Shown: in pieces, positions 6,763 to 15,424 of the stretch | How positions within the stretch are numbered: the first letter of the stretch is position 1 | Layout: the number at the start of each line of letters is the position of its first letter | DNA from: Chromatiaceae bacterium | GTDB taxonomy: Bacteria > Pseudomonadota > Gammaproteobacteria > Chromatiales > Chromatiaceae | Length of the DNA stretch: 64,000 bases | Assembly (NCBI GenBank): GCA_024235415.1 | Contig: JACKML010000004.1 | Location: 1 to 64,000, forward strand | Direction of reading: 5' to 3' | Notes under the pieces: model-generated | The model's input: the letters and a program-made list of their open reading frames with translations, nothing else | The model's database searches: none | What the model was told of the DNA's origin: nothing | Position numbers and translations under genes: made by a program

Positions 6763-8449
6763 CGCCTGGCCAGCCCTGCCGCTGTTCCTGGGCGCGCTGC
6801 TCGCTGCGGTCACCCGTGGACAGTTGCGCGCAACCGTGATGATCGCCGCGCCGTTGCTTGGGGCCTACGGTGTCTTCCAGCTCGAACCGGGGACCACCAC
6901 CCAGTTCGAGCTGCTCGGCTACGCCCTCACTCCGGTCAGGGTGGACTCGCTATCGATCCTGTTCGGTTACCTGTTCCACCTCGCCGCACTGATCGGCGTC
7001 GTCTATGCGCTGCACGTCAAAGACCCGCTGCAGGACGTCGCCGCACTGGCCTATGCCGGCAGTGCGGTCGGCGCGGTGTTTGCCGGCGACCTGCTTACTC
7101 TGTTCGTCTATTGGGAATTGCTGGCTGTCACCTCGGCCATCCTGGTCTTTGCGCGGCGTACCGAACTCGCCCTGAGCGCCGGTATGCGCTACCTGGTGAT
7201 CCAGGTGGGATCAGGTGTGTTACTGCTCGCCGGGGCCATCCTTTACGCAGTCAACACCGGCAGCCTGGCATTCGACCACATCGGCCTCGACGCACCCGGT
7301 GGCTGGCTGATCTTCCTCGCCTTCGGTATCAAGAGCGCGTTTCCAATGCTGCACGGCTGGCTGACGGACGCCTACCCGGAGGCGACGCCGACCGGGACGG
7401 TATTCCTCAGCGCCTTCACCACCAAGGTCGCGATCTACTCGCTGGCACGCGGCTTTGCGGGCACCGAGCTGCTGGTCTACATCGGCGCCCTGATGACCTG
7501 TTTCCCGATCTTCTACGCGGTGATCGAGAACGACCTGAGACGGGTCCTGGCGTACAGCCTGATCAACCAGCTCGGTTTCATGGTGGTCGGTATCGGTATC
7601 GGCACCGAGCTCGCCCTCAACGGCGCCGTGGCACACGCGTTTAACGACGTTATCTTCAAGGGCCTGCTGATGATGAGCATGGGCGCAGTGCTGCACGTCA
7701 CCGGTGAGATGCGCGGCTCCGAACTCGGCGGACTCTACAAGAAGATGCCCAGGACCACGATCCTGTGCATGGTCGGTGCAGCCTCGATCTCGGCTTTCCC
7801 GCTGTTCAGCGGTTTCGTCAGCAAGTCGATGGTCGTCAGCGCGGCCATCCAGGAAGGCCATCCGATCGTCTGGCTGATGCTGCTGTTCGCCTCGGCCGGC
7901 GTATTTCACCATGCCGGGATCAAGATCCCGTTCTTTGCGTTCTTCGCGCACGAATCCAAACACGTCGCCAATGCCCACGAGCCCCCGACCAACATGCTGA
8001 TCGCCATGACGATGGCGGCCGTATTGTGCATCGGTGTGGGCAGCTTCCCAGGGCTGCTCTACGGTCTGCTGCCGTATGACACCGGGTACTCACCGTACGA
8101 CGTCAGCCACGTTCTGGCACAGCTGCAGCTGCTCGCCTTCTCGGCACTCGCCTTCACGTGGCTGAAGCTGGCCCACATCTACCCGCCCGAACTCAAGTCG
8201 GTCAACCTGGATGCCGAGTGGTTGTACCGCCGCGTCCTGCCGGAGGCCGTGCGCAGGCTGCTCGCAAAGCTGGCACCGTTCGATCGCGCACTGCGTCAAC
8301 TGGGCAAGTCGATGGTTCAGCGTGCCCTGCTGGGCCTTGCCCGGCATCATGGCGAGTACGGTGTACTGGCGCAGACCTGGCCGACCGGCAGCATGGTGAC
8401 CTGGGTCGCCGCGTTACTGGGGCTTTCGCTGCTGCTCTATTATCTCTGA
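6755..8449 (+). CDS. Proton antiporter D subunit 3 (NuoL/M/N-like)
   Basis: 564 residues, longer than the other two D subunits because of an amphipathic C-terminal extension (about residues 465-535) before a last hydrophobic helix. Signature segments are LFVYWELLAVTSAI (TM5 Glu), FPMLHGWLTDAYPEATPTG and AFTTKVAIYSLA (TM7 Lys), AYSLINQLGFMVVG and HAFNDVIFKGLLMM. The ATG at 6755 has a strong GGAGGAGG ribosome site (6741-6748), and 8 bases overlap the previous gene. The lateral extension recalls NuoL, so it could occupy the distal NuoL/MrpA position, since no MrpA gene is present; this assignment is inference. Last gene of the operon. Confidence 0.93.
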   Translation: MLDAWPALPLFLGALLAAVTRGQLRATVMIAAPLLGAYGVFQLEPGTTTQFELLGYALTPVRVDSLSILFGYLFHLAALIGVVYALHVKDPLQDVAALAYAGSAVGAVFAGDLLTLFVYWELLAVTSAILVFARRTELALSAGMRYLVIQVGSGVLLLAGAILYAVNTGSLAFDHIGLDAPGGWLIFLAFGIKSAFPMLHGWLTDAYPEATPTGTVFLSAFTTKVAIYSLARGFAGTELLVYIGALMTCFPIFYAVIENDLRRVLAYSLINQLGFMVVGIGIGTELALNGAVAHAFNDVIFKGLLMMSMGAVLHVTGEMRGSELGGLYKKMPRTTILCMVGAASISAFPLFSGFVSKSMVVSAAIQEGHPIVWLMLLFASAGVFHHAGIKIPFFAFFAHESKHVANAHEPPTNMLIAMTMAAVLCIGVGSFPGLLYGLLPYDTGYSPYDVSHVLAQLQLLAFSALAFTWLKLAHIYPPELKSVNLDAEWLYRRVLPEAVRRLLAKLAPFDRALRQLGKSMVQRALLGLARHHGEYGVLAQTWPTGSMVTWVAALLGLSLLLYYL

Positions 8450-8527
8450 TCCACCCGGGACGGCCGGGTCCGATCTGTCGGGGCACCGCAGTCTCGTGGC
8501 TGTTCGGGGTCTTCGTCTCGACCGTGC

Positions 8528-9235
8528 TCAGGTGAAGGTACGGCCGACCACGTCGTCGATCATCGCATACGCCTTCTTCACCCAGACCTTGGTGCGTTGC
8601 CGTTCCATCAGTGACAGGTGCTGCGCATCGCCGTCTTTGACATGCTCTGCGGCCCAGAAACTGAAATTGAGCTTTTCGATCCGGCGTATCGTCGCAGCAT
8701 GCAATGCGGGCAGGGTCAGTTGACGCAACCTGCCAGCGCTATCGGTATCGTTAAGCACGGCAAGTCCCTCGATCTCGGAGAAATCCGTCCCGCGCCCCTG
8801 ATTCTTGACCACCACGCATTGCAGGTGGTCACGGTACTTCGTGAGAAAGCCGTCCAGTAGGCCCACTGAATCGCGACCGTCATCGACCACGTACCAGTAC
8901 ACCAACGGAATCTGCATATCCGCACACATCTCCAGGATCCCGTTGTCCTCGATCCAGCGATCGAGAAAACGCTGGCTCTGCGCCGGCAGATCGATCACGA
9001 GATTCTGCTCGGTCGCCAGCGCCAGCTCCATGATCTGATCCGTGCTTTCGAAAAAATCGAGGTTGATGGGCCGGGTGAAATCGCCGTAATAGCGCGACAA
9101 TGTCGGATGAGACTGGTCCGCATCCAGGCCGATGTAGGGCATGGACCGGTCGAGGAAATACTGCGAAAGCAGCCGCGACAGCAGTGACTTTCCGACTCCG
9201 CCTTTCTCACCGCCAACAAAATGAATCGCACTCAT
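8528..9235 (-). CDS. Orphan ParA/MinD-like P-loop ATPase
   Basis: A 235-residue protein beginning MSAIHFVGGEKGGVGKS. The deviant Walker A motif (residues 8-17, with the signature lysine K11 of the ParA/MinD class) is followed by a switch-like GLDADQSHPTL and VIDLPAQSQR at the Walker B position. The start is ATG 9235; open frame continues upstream but without homology-like sequence. There is no ParB, parS or conjugation gene beside it, so a plasmid-partition role is unlikely. Related proteins in purple sulfur bacteria are sometimes labelled mobilisation proteins. It is transcribed away from the DsrE-family gene. The cargo is unknown. Confidence 0.8.
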   Translation of the reverse strand: MSAIHFVGGEKGGVGKSLLSRLLSQYFLDRSMPYIGLDADQSHPTLSRYYGDFTRPINLDFFESTDQIMELALATEQNLVIDLPAQSQRFLDRWIEDNGILEMCADMQIPLVYWYVVDDGRDSVGLLDGFLTKYRDHLQCVVVKNQGRGTDFSEIEGLAVLNDTDSAGRLRQLTLPALHAATIRRIEKLNFSFWAAEHVKDGDAQHLSLMERQRTKVWVKKAYAMIDDVVGRTFT

Positions 9236-9539
9236 CGGGCCCTGCCTCGCTTTGGATTGGTTTCGAAAGAGCCGTCGATCGCCGGCGGCTCTGTGCAAGC
9301 GACTCATGCTAGCAGCATCGCCGGTCTGCGAGCATGCGTTGTGTCTGCCAGACCGGTCCGCCGCGGAACCCGGCACTGCAAGCCGGACCGGTTCCTTGTG
9401 GCAGTGGCTGGCGGTCACGGGGAATAAAACGGTACCTATCGTCGTCCAGAGAGGTGCTGGGTGTTTTGCCCGTTGGGGTTACACTTGGCGGCAGAGTACC
9501 GCCGGCAGACGCGGTACCAACGACATAGTGAGGATGACC
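9236..9539. other. Divergent intergenic region, ParA-like / DsrE-like
   Basis: 304 bases between two divergent genes. An inverted repeat AGAGCCG / CGGCTCT (9268-9292, 11-nt loop) lies 33 bases upstream of the ATPase start and could be an operator or 5'-UTR hairpin. Both promoters must lie here, but no strong -35/-10 pair is clear. Open frames across it are shadows without ribosome sites. Confidence 0.4.
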
Positions 9540-10016
9540 ATGCAGCCGATCAACAAGGCGCGTCGCCGCCTGCTCCAGTGGATGAGTGCCGCTGGCGGGT
9601 TGTTTGCAATCAACGAGGCCAAGGCGCACCACACCGATACCCATTTTGCGGACAAGTCCGATCACCAGATCGTGTACCAGTGCAACAAGGCGGATCACGA
9701 CTACCTGTCGCACATTCTGTTCTCGGTGGGCGAGATGATCCGCACGCACGGCGACAACATCGAGGTCGTCGTCGCCTGTTTCGGTCCGGGCATCCACCTG
9801 CTCGCTGAATTGCCTGAACGGCCTATCGCCAAGGAACTCCAGCAACGGGCATCCTCGCTGAACGCCTATGGCGTTGCGTTTCATGCCTGCAGGAACACAA
9901 TGAACAGCCTCGGCTGGACCGACGAAAACCTGGTCGCCTACGCCGATGTGGTGGATGTCGGTGTCGAGGACATCATGCGGCTGCAGGAGAAGGGGTTCAG
10001 TTACTTCAGCTGGTGA
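9540..10016 (+). CDS. DsrE-family protein with Tat-like signal
   Basis: 158 residues. The N-terminus carries an RRRLLQW twin-arginine-like motif (residues 8-14), a hydrophobic stretch and AKA near residue 28, suggesting Tat export to the periplasm. The mature part has the DsrE/DsrF-like fold, ending in VDVGVEDIMRLQEKGFSY, the family's usual VxxGVxRIxELQExGY. A central cysteine (ACFGPG) and HACRNTM supply possible sulfur-binding thiols. DsrE relatives handle persulfide sulfur or act in stress, and exported versions are common in sulfur oxidisers. ATG 9540 is preferred over ATG 9534 because GTGAGG (9528-9533) then sits 6 bases upstream. Confidence 0.87.
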   Translation: MQPINKARRRLLQWMSAAGGLFAINEAKAHHTDTHFADKSDHQIVYQCNKADHDYLSHILFSVGEMIRTHGDNIEVVVACFGPGIHLLAELPERPIAKELQQRASSLNAYGVAFHACRNTMNSLGWTDENLVAYADVVDVGVEDIMRLQEKGFSYFSW

Positions 10017-10046
10017 CGGTATCGCCGTGACGCGGTGACATTGATA

Positions 10047-13000
10047 TCAGTGAAAATCCCGCGACACAACGGCCAGTCCGCCCAGCAGGTCACTATGATC
10101 CTCCAGGCGCCGGCACAGCAGGTGCTGGACACCCTCGGTACGCTGGATCTCGGCCACCACGCCGAGCAGCTGTGCACCGAGCAGTACCCGGCGTTGGCGC
10201 TCCGCCAGGTCGGCCCAGATCAGCAGGTTGAGCCCACCGCATTCGTCCTCCAGGGTGACGAAGATCGCGCGCCCGTTGCCCGGGCGCTGGCGGATCAGCA
10301 CCAGGCCGGCCGTGCGCACGATCTCGCCCGGCACCCGCCCGGCGACCTCGGCCGATGACAGCAGACCACGCTCACGCAGGCTGTCCCTGATCAATGCCAG
10401 CGGGTGTTCGCGCAGGCTCAGTCCGAGCTGCGCATAGTCGGCCAGCACCGCCTGCCCGGCGCTCGGCTCCGCAAGCAGTGGCCGTTGTTCAACGAACCGG
10501 TCGAGGCCATACATCGGCACCGCATCCGCGACCCCGGCGACCTCCCAGGCTGCCAGGTGGCGGTGCCCGCCCAAGCCCTGCAGGGCATCGGCCGCGGCCA
10601 GGACCTTGAGGTCGGCGCGATCGAGCCGGGCACGCCGGGCCAGGTCCGCAACGTCTGTAAATGGATCGGCCTTGTGCGCCGCCGCGATGCGCTCGGCAGC
10701 CGCCCGCGACAGCCCCCGTATCAGGCGCAGGCCCAGACGCAGCGCTGGATCCTTCCGGGACACAGCGTGATACGAAGGACGCGACATTCCCGATGCAGCG
10801 TTGCCACAACTTCCTTCCGGCGATCGCCCGGCGGGCTCCAGGGTGCAATCCCAATCACTCTGATTCACATCCGCCGGCAGTACCGTTACGCCATGACCAC
10901 GTGCGTCGCGCACCAGTTGTGCCGGGGCATAGAAGCCCATCGGCTGGCTGTTGATCAGCGCCGCGCAGAAGGCCGCCGGGTGATGGCACTTGAGCCAGGC
11001 CGAGACATACACCAGCAGCGCGAAGCTGGCGGCGTGCGACTCCGGGAAGCCGTAGTCACCGAAACCCAGGATCTGGCGATAGACGCGCTCGGCAAACTCG
11101 CGCCGGTAGCCACGTGCCTGCATACCGGCCATCAGCCGCTGTTCGTAGGGCTCGAGCCCGCCGCGCCGCTTCCACGCGGCCATCGCACGTCGCAGCTGGT
11201 CGGCCTCACCGGGCGTGAACCCGGCGGCGACCATCGCCAGCTTGATCACCTGCTCCTGGAAGATCGGCACGCCGAGAGTGCGTTCGAGTACCGCACGCAC
11301 CTCTTCCGACGGATAGTCCACCGCCTCTGCGCCCTGCCGTCGACGCAGGTAAGGGTGCACCATGTCGCCCTGGATCGGTCCCGGGCGCACGATCGCGACC
11401 TCGATCACCAGGTCGTAGAAACAGGCCGGCTTGAGCCGTGGCAGCATCGACATCTGCGCACGCGACTCGATCTGGAACACGCCGACGGTGTCGGCCTGCT
11501 GGATCATGCGGTAGACCGCAGGGTCTTCCGCGGGGATGCCGGCGAGCGTCAAGGCCTGCGCCGGTCCGATCGACCCGTTCACCAGATCGATCGCCTGCCG
11601 TATCGCCGACAGCATCCCCAGCGCCAGCACATCCACCTTGAGCAGGCCCAATGCCTCGAGGTCATCCTTCTCCCACTGGATCACGGTGCGTTGCGGCATG
11701 CTGGCGTTCTCGATCGGCACCAGTTCGTCGAGACGGCCGGCGGCGATCACGAAGCCGCCGACATGCTGCGAGAGGTGGCGTGGAAAGCCGCGCAGCGTAT
11801 TGACCAGCACCAGCAGGCGCCTGAGTACCGGGCTGTGCATATCGAAGCCGGCCTCGGCCAGGTGTTCGGGCTGGATCTGCGCATGTCGACGCCAGGCCGC
11901 AACCGCGGCGACCAGGGCCTCGATCTGCTCCAGCCCCAGGCCCAGCGCCTTGCCCACATCGCGCAGTGCGCTGCGCGTGCGGTAGGTGATCACCGTCGCC
12001 GCCAGCGCCGCGCGTTCACGCCCGTACCTGGTATAGAGGTACTGAATCACCTCTTCGCGGCGCTGGTGTTCGAAGTCGACATCGATGTCCGGTGGCTCGT
12101 TGCGTTCACGCGAGATGAAGCGCTCAAACAGCAGGTTCATGCGCGCCGGATCGACCTCGGTGATGCCAAGGCAATAGCAAACCGCCGAGTTGGCCGCCGA
12201 GCCGCGTCCCTGGCACAGGATCCCGCGCTCTCGCGCGTAGCGCACGATATCCCACACGGTCAGGAAGTAGGCCTCGTAGCGCAGCTCCGCGATCAGCGCC
12301 AGCTCGTGCTCGATCTGTGCACCCACACGCTCCGGGCAGCCACGCGGCCAGCGCCGCCGGATGCCCTGCTCGGTCAGACGGCGCAGGTAGGTGTGCGGCG
12401 AGAACCCCGCCGGTGTGACGTCGTCCGGGTAGGCATAGTGCAGTTCGTCGAGCGAGAACCGGCAGCGCGCCGCGACCTTCAGCGTCTCCTCGAGCAGCTC
12501 CGCCGGATACAGTGCGGCCAGTTCATCGGGCCGGCGCAGGTGGCGTTCACCGTTGGGCAGGCGCGCATGCCCGAGCGCGGCGACCGGCGTGTTCAGGCGG
12601 ATCGCACCGAGCACGTCCTGCAGTGCGCGGCGCCCGCGCACGTGCATGTGCACATCACCGCTGGCCAGGCGCGGCAACCGGTATCGCGCTGCCTGTCGCG
12701 CGCTGGCCTGCAGACGGGCGGCATCGTGCCCGTCGCGCAGCAATTCGACCGCCAGCCAGGCCCGGCCGGCAAAGTGGGCGGCCAGCCAGCCGATCGCATC
12801 CCCGGCCGTATCCGGCGCCAATGGCAACAACACCAGGCAGTCCGACAGGCTGCATTCCAGATCGGCACGGCACAGCTGGTAAGCGCCTTTGCCGGCATGC
12901 CGGCGCCCCTGCGTAATCAAACGGCAAAGCTGGGCATAACCGGCCCGGTTGGTGGCCAGCAGCACCAGGCGCAACCCTTCGTCCAGCAGCACCTCGCTGC

Positions 13001-13190
13001 CGATGATCAGTGGCAGGCCGAGTTCCTTTGCCTTCTGGTGCGCCCGCACCACACCCGAGACCGAGCACTCGTCAGTCAACGCCAGTGCCCGATAGCCCAG
13101 GGCGTGGGCGCGCGTCACCAGTTCCTCCGGGTGCGAGGCACCACGCAGGAAGGTGAAGTTGCTCAGGCAGTGCAGTTCGGCATAGGGCAT
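10047..13190 (-). CDS. dnaE2: Error-prone DNA polymerase DnaE2 (ImuC)
   Basis: 1047 residues, the normal size of DnaE2. The N-terminal PHP domain begins YAELHCLSNFTFLRGASHP with ALTDECSVSGVV. The palm includes GRGSAANSAVCYC (about residue 325) and the catalytic PDIDVDFEH (about 370). A C-terminal OB fold follows (PGEIVRTAGLVLIRQRP). The protein is an alpha-subunit-like translesion polymerase acting with ImuA and ImuB in SOS mutagenesis. It lies downstream of imuB by 105 bases and should be co-transcribed, although the gap holds a 22-bp perfect palindrome. The opposite strand carries a long spurious open frame, a GC-skew artefact. Confidence 0.97.
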   Translation of the reverse strand: MPYAELHCLSNFTFLRGASHPEELVTRAHALGYRALALTDECSVSGVVRAHQKAKELGLPLIIGSEVLLDEGLRLVLLATNRAGYAQLCRLITQGRRHAGKGAYQLCRADLECSLSDCLVLLPLAPDTAGDAIGWLAAHFAGRAWLAVELLRDGHDAARLQASARQAARYRLPRLASGDVHMHVRGRRALQDVLGAIRLNTPVAALGHARLPNGERHLRRPDELAALYPAELLEETLKVAARCRFSLDELHYAYPDDVTPAGFSPHTYLRRLTEQGIRRRWPRGCPERVGAQIEHELALIAELRYEAYFLTVWDIVRYARERGILCQGRGSAANSAVCYCLGITEVDPARMNLLFERFISRERNEPPDIDVDFEHQRREEVIQYLYTRYGRERAALAATVITYRTRSALRDVGKALGLGLEQIEALVAAVAAWRRHAQIQPEHLAEAGFDMHSPVLRRLLVLVNTLRGFPRHLSQHVGGFVIAAGRLDELVPIENASMPQRTVIQWEKDDLEALGLLKVDVLALGMLSAIRQAIDLVNGSIGPAQALTLAGIPAEDPAVYRMIQQADTVGVFQIESRAQMSMLPRLKPACFYDLVIEVAIVRPGPIQGDMVHPYLRRRQGAEAVDYPSEEVRAVLERTLGVPIFQEQVIKLAMVAAGFTPGEADQLRRAMAAWKRRGGLEPYEQRLMAGMQARGYRREFAERVYRQILGFGDYGFPESHAASFALLVYVSAWLKCHHPAAFCAALINSQPMGFYAPAQLVRDARGHGVTVLPADVNQSDWDCTLEPAGRSPEGSCGNAASGMSRPSYHAVSRKDPALRLGLRLIRGLSRAAAERIAAAHKADPFTDVADLARRARLDRADLKVLAAADALQGLGGHRHLAAWEVAGVADAVPMYGLDRFVEQRPLLAEPSAGQAVLADYAQLGLSLREHPLALIRDSLRERGLLSSAEVAGRVPGEIVRTAGLVLIRQRPGNGRAIFVTLEDECGGLNLLIWADLAERQRRVLLGAQLLGVVAEIQRTEGVQHLLCRRLEDHSDLLGGLAVVSRDFH

Positions 13191-13241
13191 CTGATGAAAT
13201 CGACCTGTTGTTTTCTCTCTTACCCCTTCCCCTCACCCTGG

Positions 13242-13263
13242 CCCTCTCCCTCGAGGGAGAGGG
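13242..13263. repeat. 22-bp perfect palindrome between imuB and dnaE2
   Basis: Bases 13242-13263 read CCCTCTCCC-TCGA-GGGAGAGGG, a perfect palindrome within a C/T-rich stretch (CCCCTTCCCCTCACCCTGG just upstream). This is the style of dispersed REP-like intergenic elements in proteobacteria. A related hairpin is at 32259-32286. No T-tract follows on either strand, so it may stabilise mRNA or attenuate rather than terminate. Confidence 0.6.
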
Positions 13264-13295
13264 GACGGACTTCCCCCCGACGCCAGTGCCCGGCG

Positions 13296-14747
13296 CTACA
13301 TGAAAACCCCATGCAGGTACCAGCCATCACCGCGCCGGTCACGGAATACCCACAGCCTTTCACCGGCGCGGCTGCGGGCAACAAAATAATCCCGCGTGAC
13401 GTCAAAACCGTCCCACCAGCCGGCCTCGATGCGTTCGGGCAGGTCCTCCAGGCGCAGCGGCCCGCCGTACTGCGGCACCGACTGCTGCACCTGCAGCGGG
13501 CGTGGCTGCGCCAGCAGCCACAGCGGCTGCGCCCGGCCGTGTTGCACCGGCATCGCATCCGCGGTGTCCAGCTCACCGGGGGCGCACAGCTGCCAGGCAT
13601 GTTCCGGTCGATGATCGGCATGACAACGCAGGCCGCGCACACACTGTCCACCGAGGCGGTTGGTCAGGCGCTCCAGCAACGCGCGGTCGCTCGTGGCCGG
13701 ACCATCGGGCCCACTGCCGCCGAGCAGATCGCGGTTGCTCTCCTCGAACGCCAGCCAGTCATCCACCCGCAGGCCGATCGCCACCACCGGCGCCGGCAGC
13801 TGCAGACGTTCGACGCGTTCACGCAACACCTCGAGCATGTGGTCAGGATCACGGCTCGGTTCGAGCAGGCCCTGCCCGAACCGCGTCTCGGGGTGATCGC
13901 GGTGCATCAGCGTCCATTGCAGGCGCTGCGTCCCACCGCCCAGACCGCGCAGGAAGCCGCACAGCGCCACCATCAGGCGCCGCGCCGGGAACAGCAGCGC
14001 CATCGTCTGGCCTATCTCGCCGAGCAGCTCGATCGTCTGGCTGAAATGCTGTGGCGGCCGCCATTCCGGGCGTGGGTCCGGTGCCTCGCCGAGCAGACGA
14101 TCCAGCAACTGCGGCAACTGCGGCCCGCTGCGACGTGCCAGCTCGGGGCGCGGCAGACCCAGGACGTCGGCGATGCTGTCGAGGCCGATATGGCGGACCA
14201 GGTTGCGTGCCCCCGGATCCCGTGTCAGGCAGGCCAGCGGCAGCGCCGCCACCGCCTCGCGCAGGGCATCCGTGGTCGACGCCTGGCAACCGGGCCGGCT
14301 GCGCGCCAGCAGTCCCGCCGCGGTCACCGTCGTGGCAAGGGCGTGCTGCACGCTGTAGCCGATCTGGCCGAGCTCGCGCTGGACCATCTCCAGCAACCTC
14401 GGCAGGCCGCCGAACAGGCGCAGACTGGCGCCGACCTCGAGCAACAGCAGCGATGGCTCGAAGCTGATCCGCGGACTGAACTGGTAGGCCCAGGACGCCA
14501 TCTCGTCGAGCGCACGTTGCTCGCGGGCGCGATCGCGTCGCTGCACCGCCAGGCCGGCACACAAGGCCAGTGCCGCCGGCAACGTCAGGCCCGGCCGGAT
14601 CCCGTAGGCCTGCGCCGCCCCATTGCAGCGGCTGACCTGTTCGCGTCCGGCGGACGGCTCGACGACCACCAGCGCGCCGGCCTGCTGGCGGCCGCGAGTG
14701 AAGACCTCGAGCGGCAGTTGCGGAAAATACAGTGCCAGCCACAACAT
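13296..14747 (-). CDS. imuB: ImuB, catalytically inactive Y-family polymerase homologue
   Basis: 483 residues beginning MLWLALYFPQLPLEVF, the standard ImuB N-terminus. The Y-family fold is recognisable (RCNGAAQAYGIRPGLTL, VEPSAGREQVSRCN, FEPSLLLLEVGASLRLF), but the palm lacks the catalytic acidic pattern of active DinB/UmuC, as known for ImuB. It bridges ImuA, DnaE2 and the beta clamp. Start is ATG 14747, five bases after the imuA stop; the frame is open further upstream inside imuA, but without homology. The C-terminus ends with RDYFVARSRAGERLWVFRD, a conserved ImuB tail. Confidence 0.94.
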   Translation of the reverse strand: MLWLALYFPQLPLEVFTRGRQQAGALVVVEPSAGREQVSRCNGAAQAYGIRPGLTLPAALALCAGLAVQRRDRAREQRALDEMASWAYQFSPRISFEPSLLLLEVGASLRLFGGLPRLLEMVQRELGQIGYSVQHALATTVTAAGLLARSRPGCQASTTDALREAVAALPLACLTRDPGARNLVRHIGLDSIADVLGLPRPELARRSGPQLPQLLDRLLGEAPDPRPEWRPPQHFSQTIELLGEIGQTMALLFPARRLMVALCGFLRGLGGGTQRLQWTLMHRDHPETRFGQGLLEPSRDPDHMLEVLRERVERLQLPAPVVAIGLRVDDWLAFEESNRDLLGGSGPDGPATSDRALLERLTNRLGGQCVRGLRCHADHRPEHAWQLCAPGELDTADAMPVQHGRAQPLWLLAQPRPLQVQQSVPQYGGPLRLEDLPERIEAGWWDGFDVTRDYFVARSRAGERLWVFRDRRGDGWYLHGVFM

Positions 14748-14752
14748 GGCGT

Positions 14753-15424
14753 TCAGGATTCGTGGCTCGAGGAGGAAGCCCCGCTGCTGTGCAGGCCATC
14801 GTCCATCGCCTCCGGTCCGATCGGCACGATGCAGCTGTCCCCGCCCCAGCCACCACGCCGCTTGAGCACCTCGACCTGCAGGCCCGGCGGCACGGGGCGC
14901 ACGAGCAGGCGCAACGCGGCCGGCGAACCCTGCGCAGCGGTACGCACTGAACGAAACAGGATGGCGACACAGTCCCCCTGCTCTGCCGCCAGCTGCAGAC
15001 GCCGCAGCTGTGCCGTCTGCAGCTGCGCCGGCCAGGCCAACACGGCGCTGCAGGCACCCGACTTGAGTGCCTGCTCTGCCGCCCACAGCCCCTGCCCGGC
15101 CGACACATCACGCACCAGCAATAGCTGCCCGACGCGCACGCCGTGCGCCGCCAGCGCCGGGGCATACGGCACATGGGGAGGTGCAACCCAGACCAGCCAG
15201 CGTGGTCGCGCACTCAACCGCGCCAGCAGCGGCAGCAGCAGCGACAGACCCTGATGGGCATCACTCAGTACCTCGATCAGCGCCGCCCGCGGCCAGCCGC
15301 CGCCGAGCAGCCGATCCAGTACCGGCCAGCCACTGGACAGCAGACTATCCGGCGCCAGCCCACTGCGCCGCCCCTGCCACAGGGCACCGTTACGCTTGAG
15401 TTCATCGAGATCCACGACCTGCAT
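14753..15424 (-). CDS. imuA: ImuA, SOS mutagenesis cassette protein
   Basis: 223 residues from ATG 15424 (MQVVDLDELKRNGALWQG); an upstream ATG at 15472 would add 16 residues. It has the RecA/SulA-like ImuA fold with the LLSSGWPVLDRLLGGGWPR motif, PRWLVWVAPPHVPYAPALAA, and a C-terminal LLVRPVPPGLQVEVLKRRGG segment. The P-loop is not a canonical Walker A. First gene of the imuA-imuB-dnaE2 operon, five bases before imuB. A GTTC-N7-GTTC LexA-like box lies 60 bases upstream of this start. ImuA modulates ImuB/DnaE2 activity in translesion synthesis. Confidence 0.92.
   Translation of the reverse strand: MQVVDLDELKRNGALWQGRRSGLAPDSLLSSGWPVLDRLLGGGWPRAALIEVLSDAHQGLSLLLPLLARLSARPRWLVWVAPPHVPYAPALAAHGVRVGQLLLVRDVSAGQGLWAAEQALKSGACSAVLAWPAQLQTAQLRRLQLAAEQGDCVAILFRSVRTAAQGSPAALRLLVRPVPPGLQVEVLKRRGGWGGDSCIVPIGPEAMDDGLHSSGASSSSHES

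Noticed and set aside
8450..8527. Intrinsic terminator after the antiporter operon
   Set aside because: The stretch has GGGACGGCCGGGTCC-like partial symmetry, but no stable stem followed by T residues.
10404..15254. A 1616-codon open frame on the + strand antisense to dnaE2, imuB and imuA
   Set aside because: It mirrors the codon GC-skew of the real genes on the minus strand, is rich in Arg/Gln/His with no domain, and the minus strand carries recognisable DnaE2, ImuB and ImuA.
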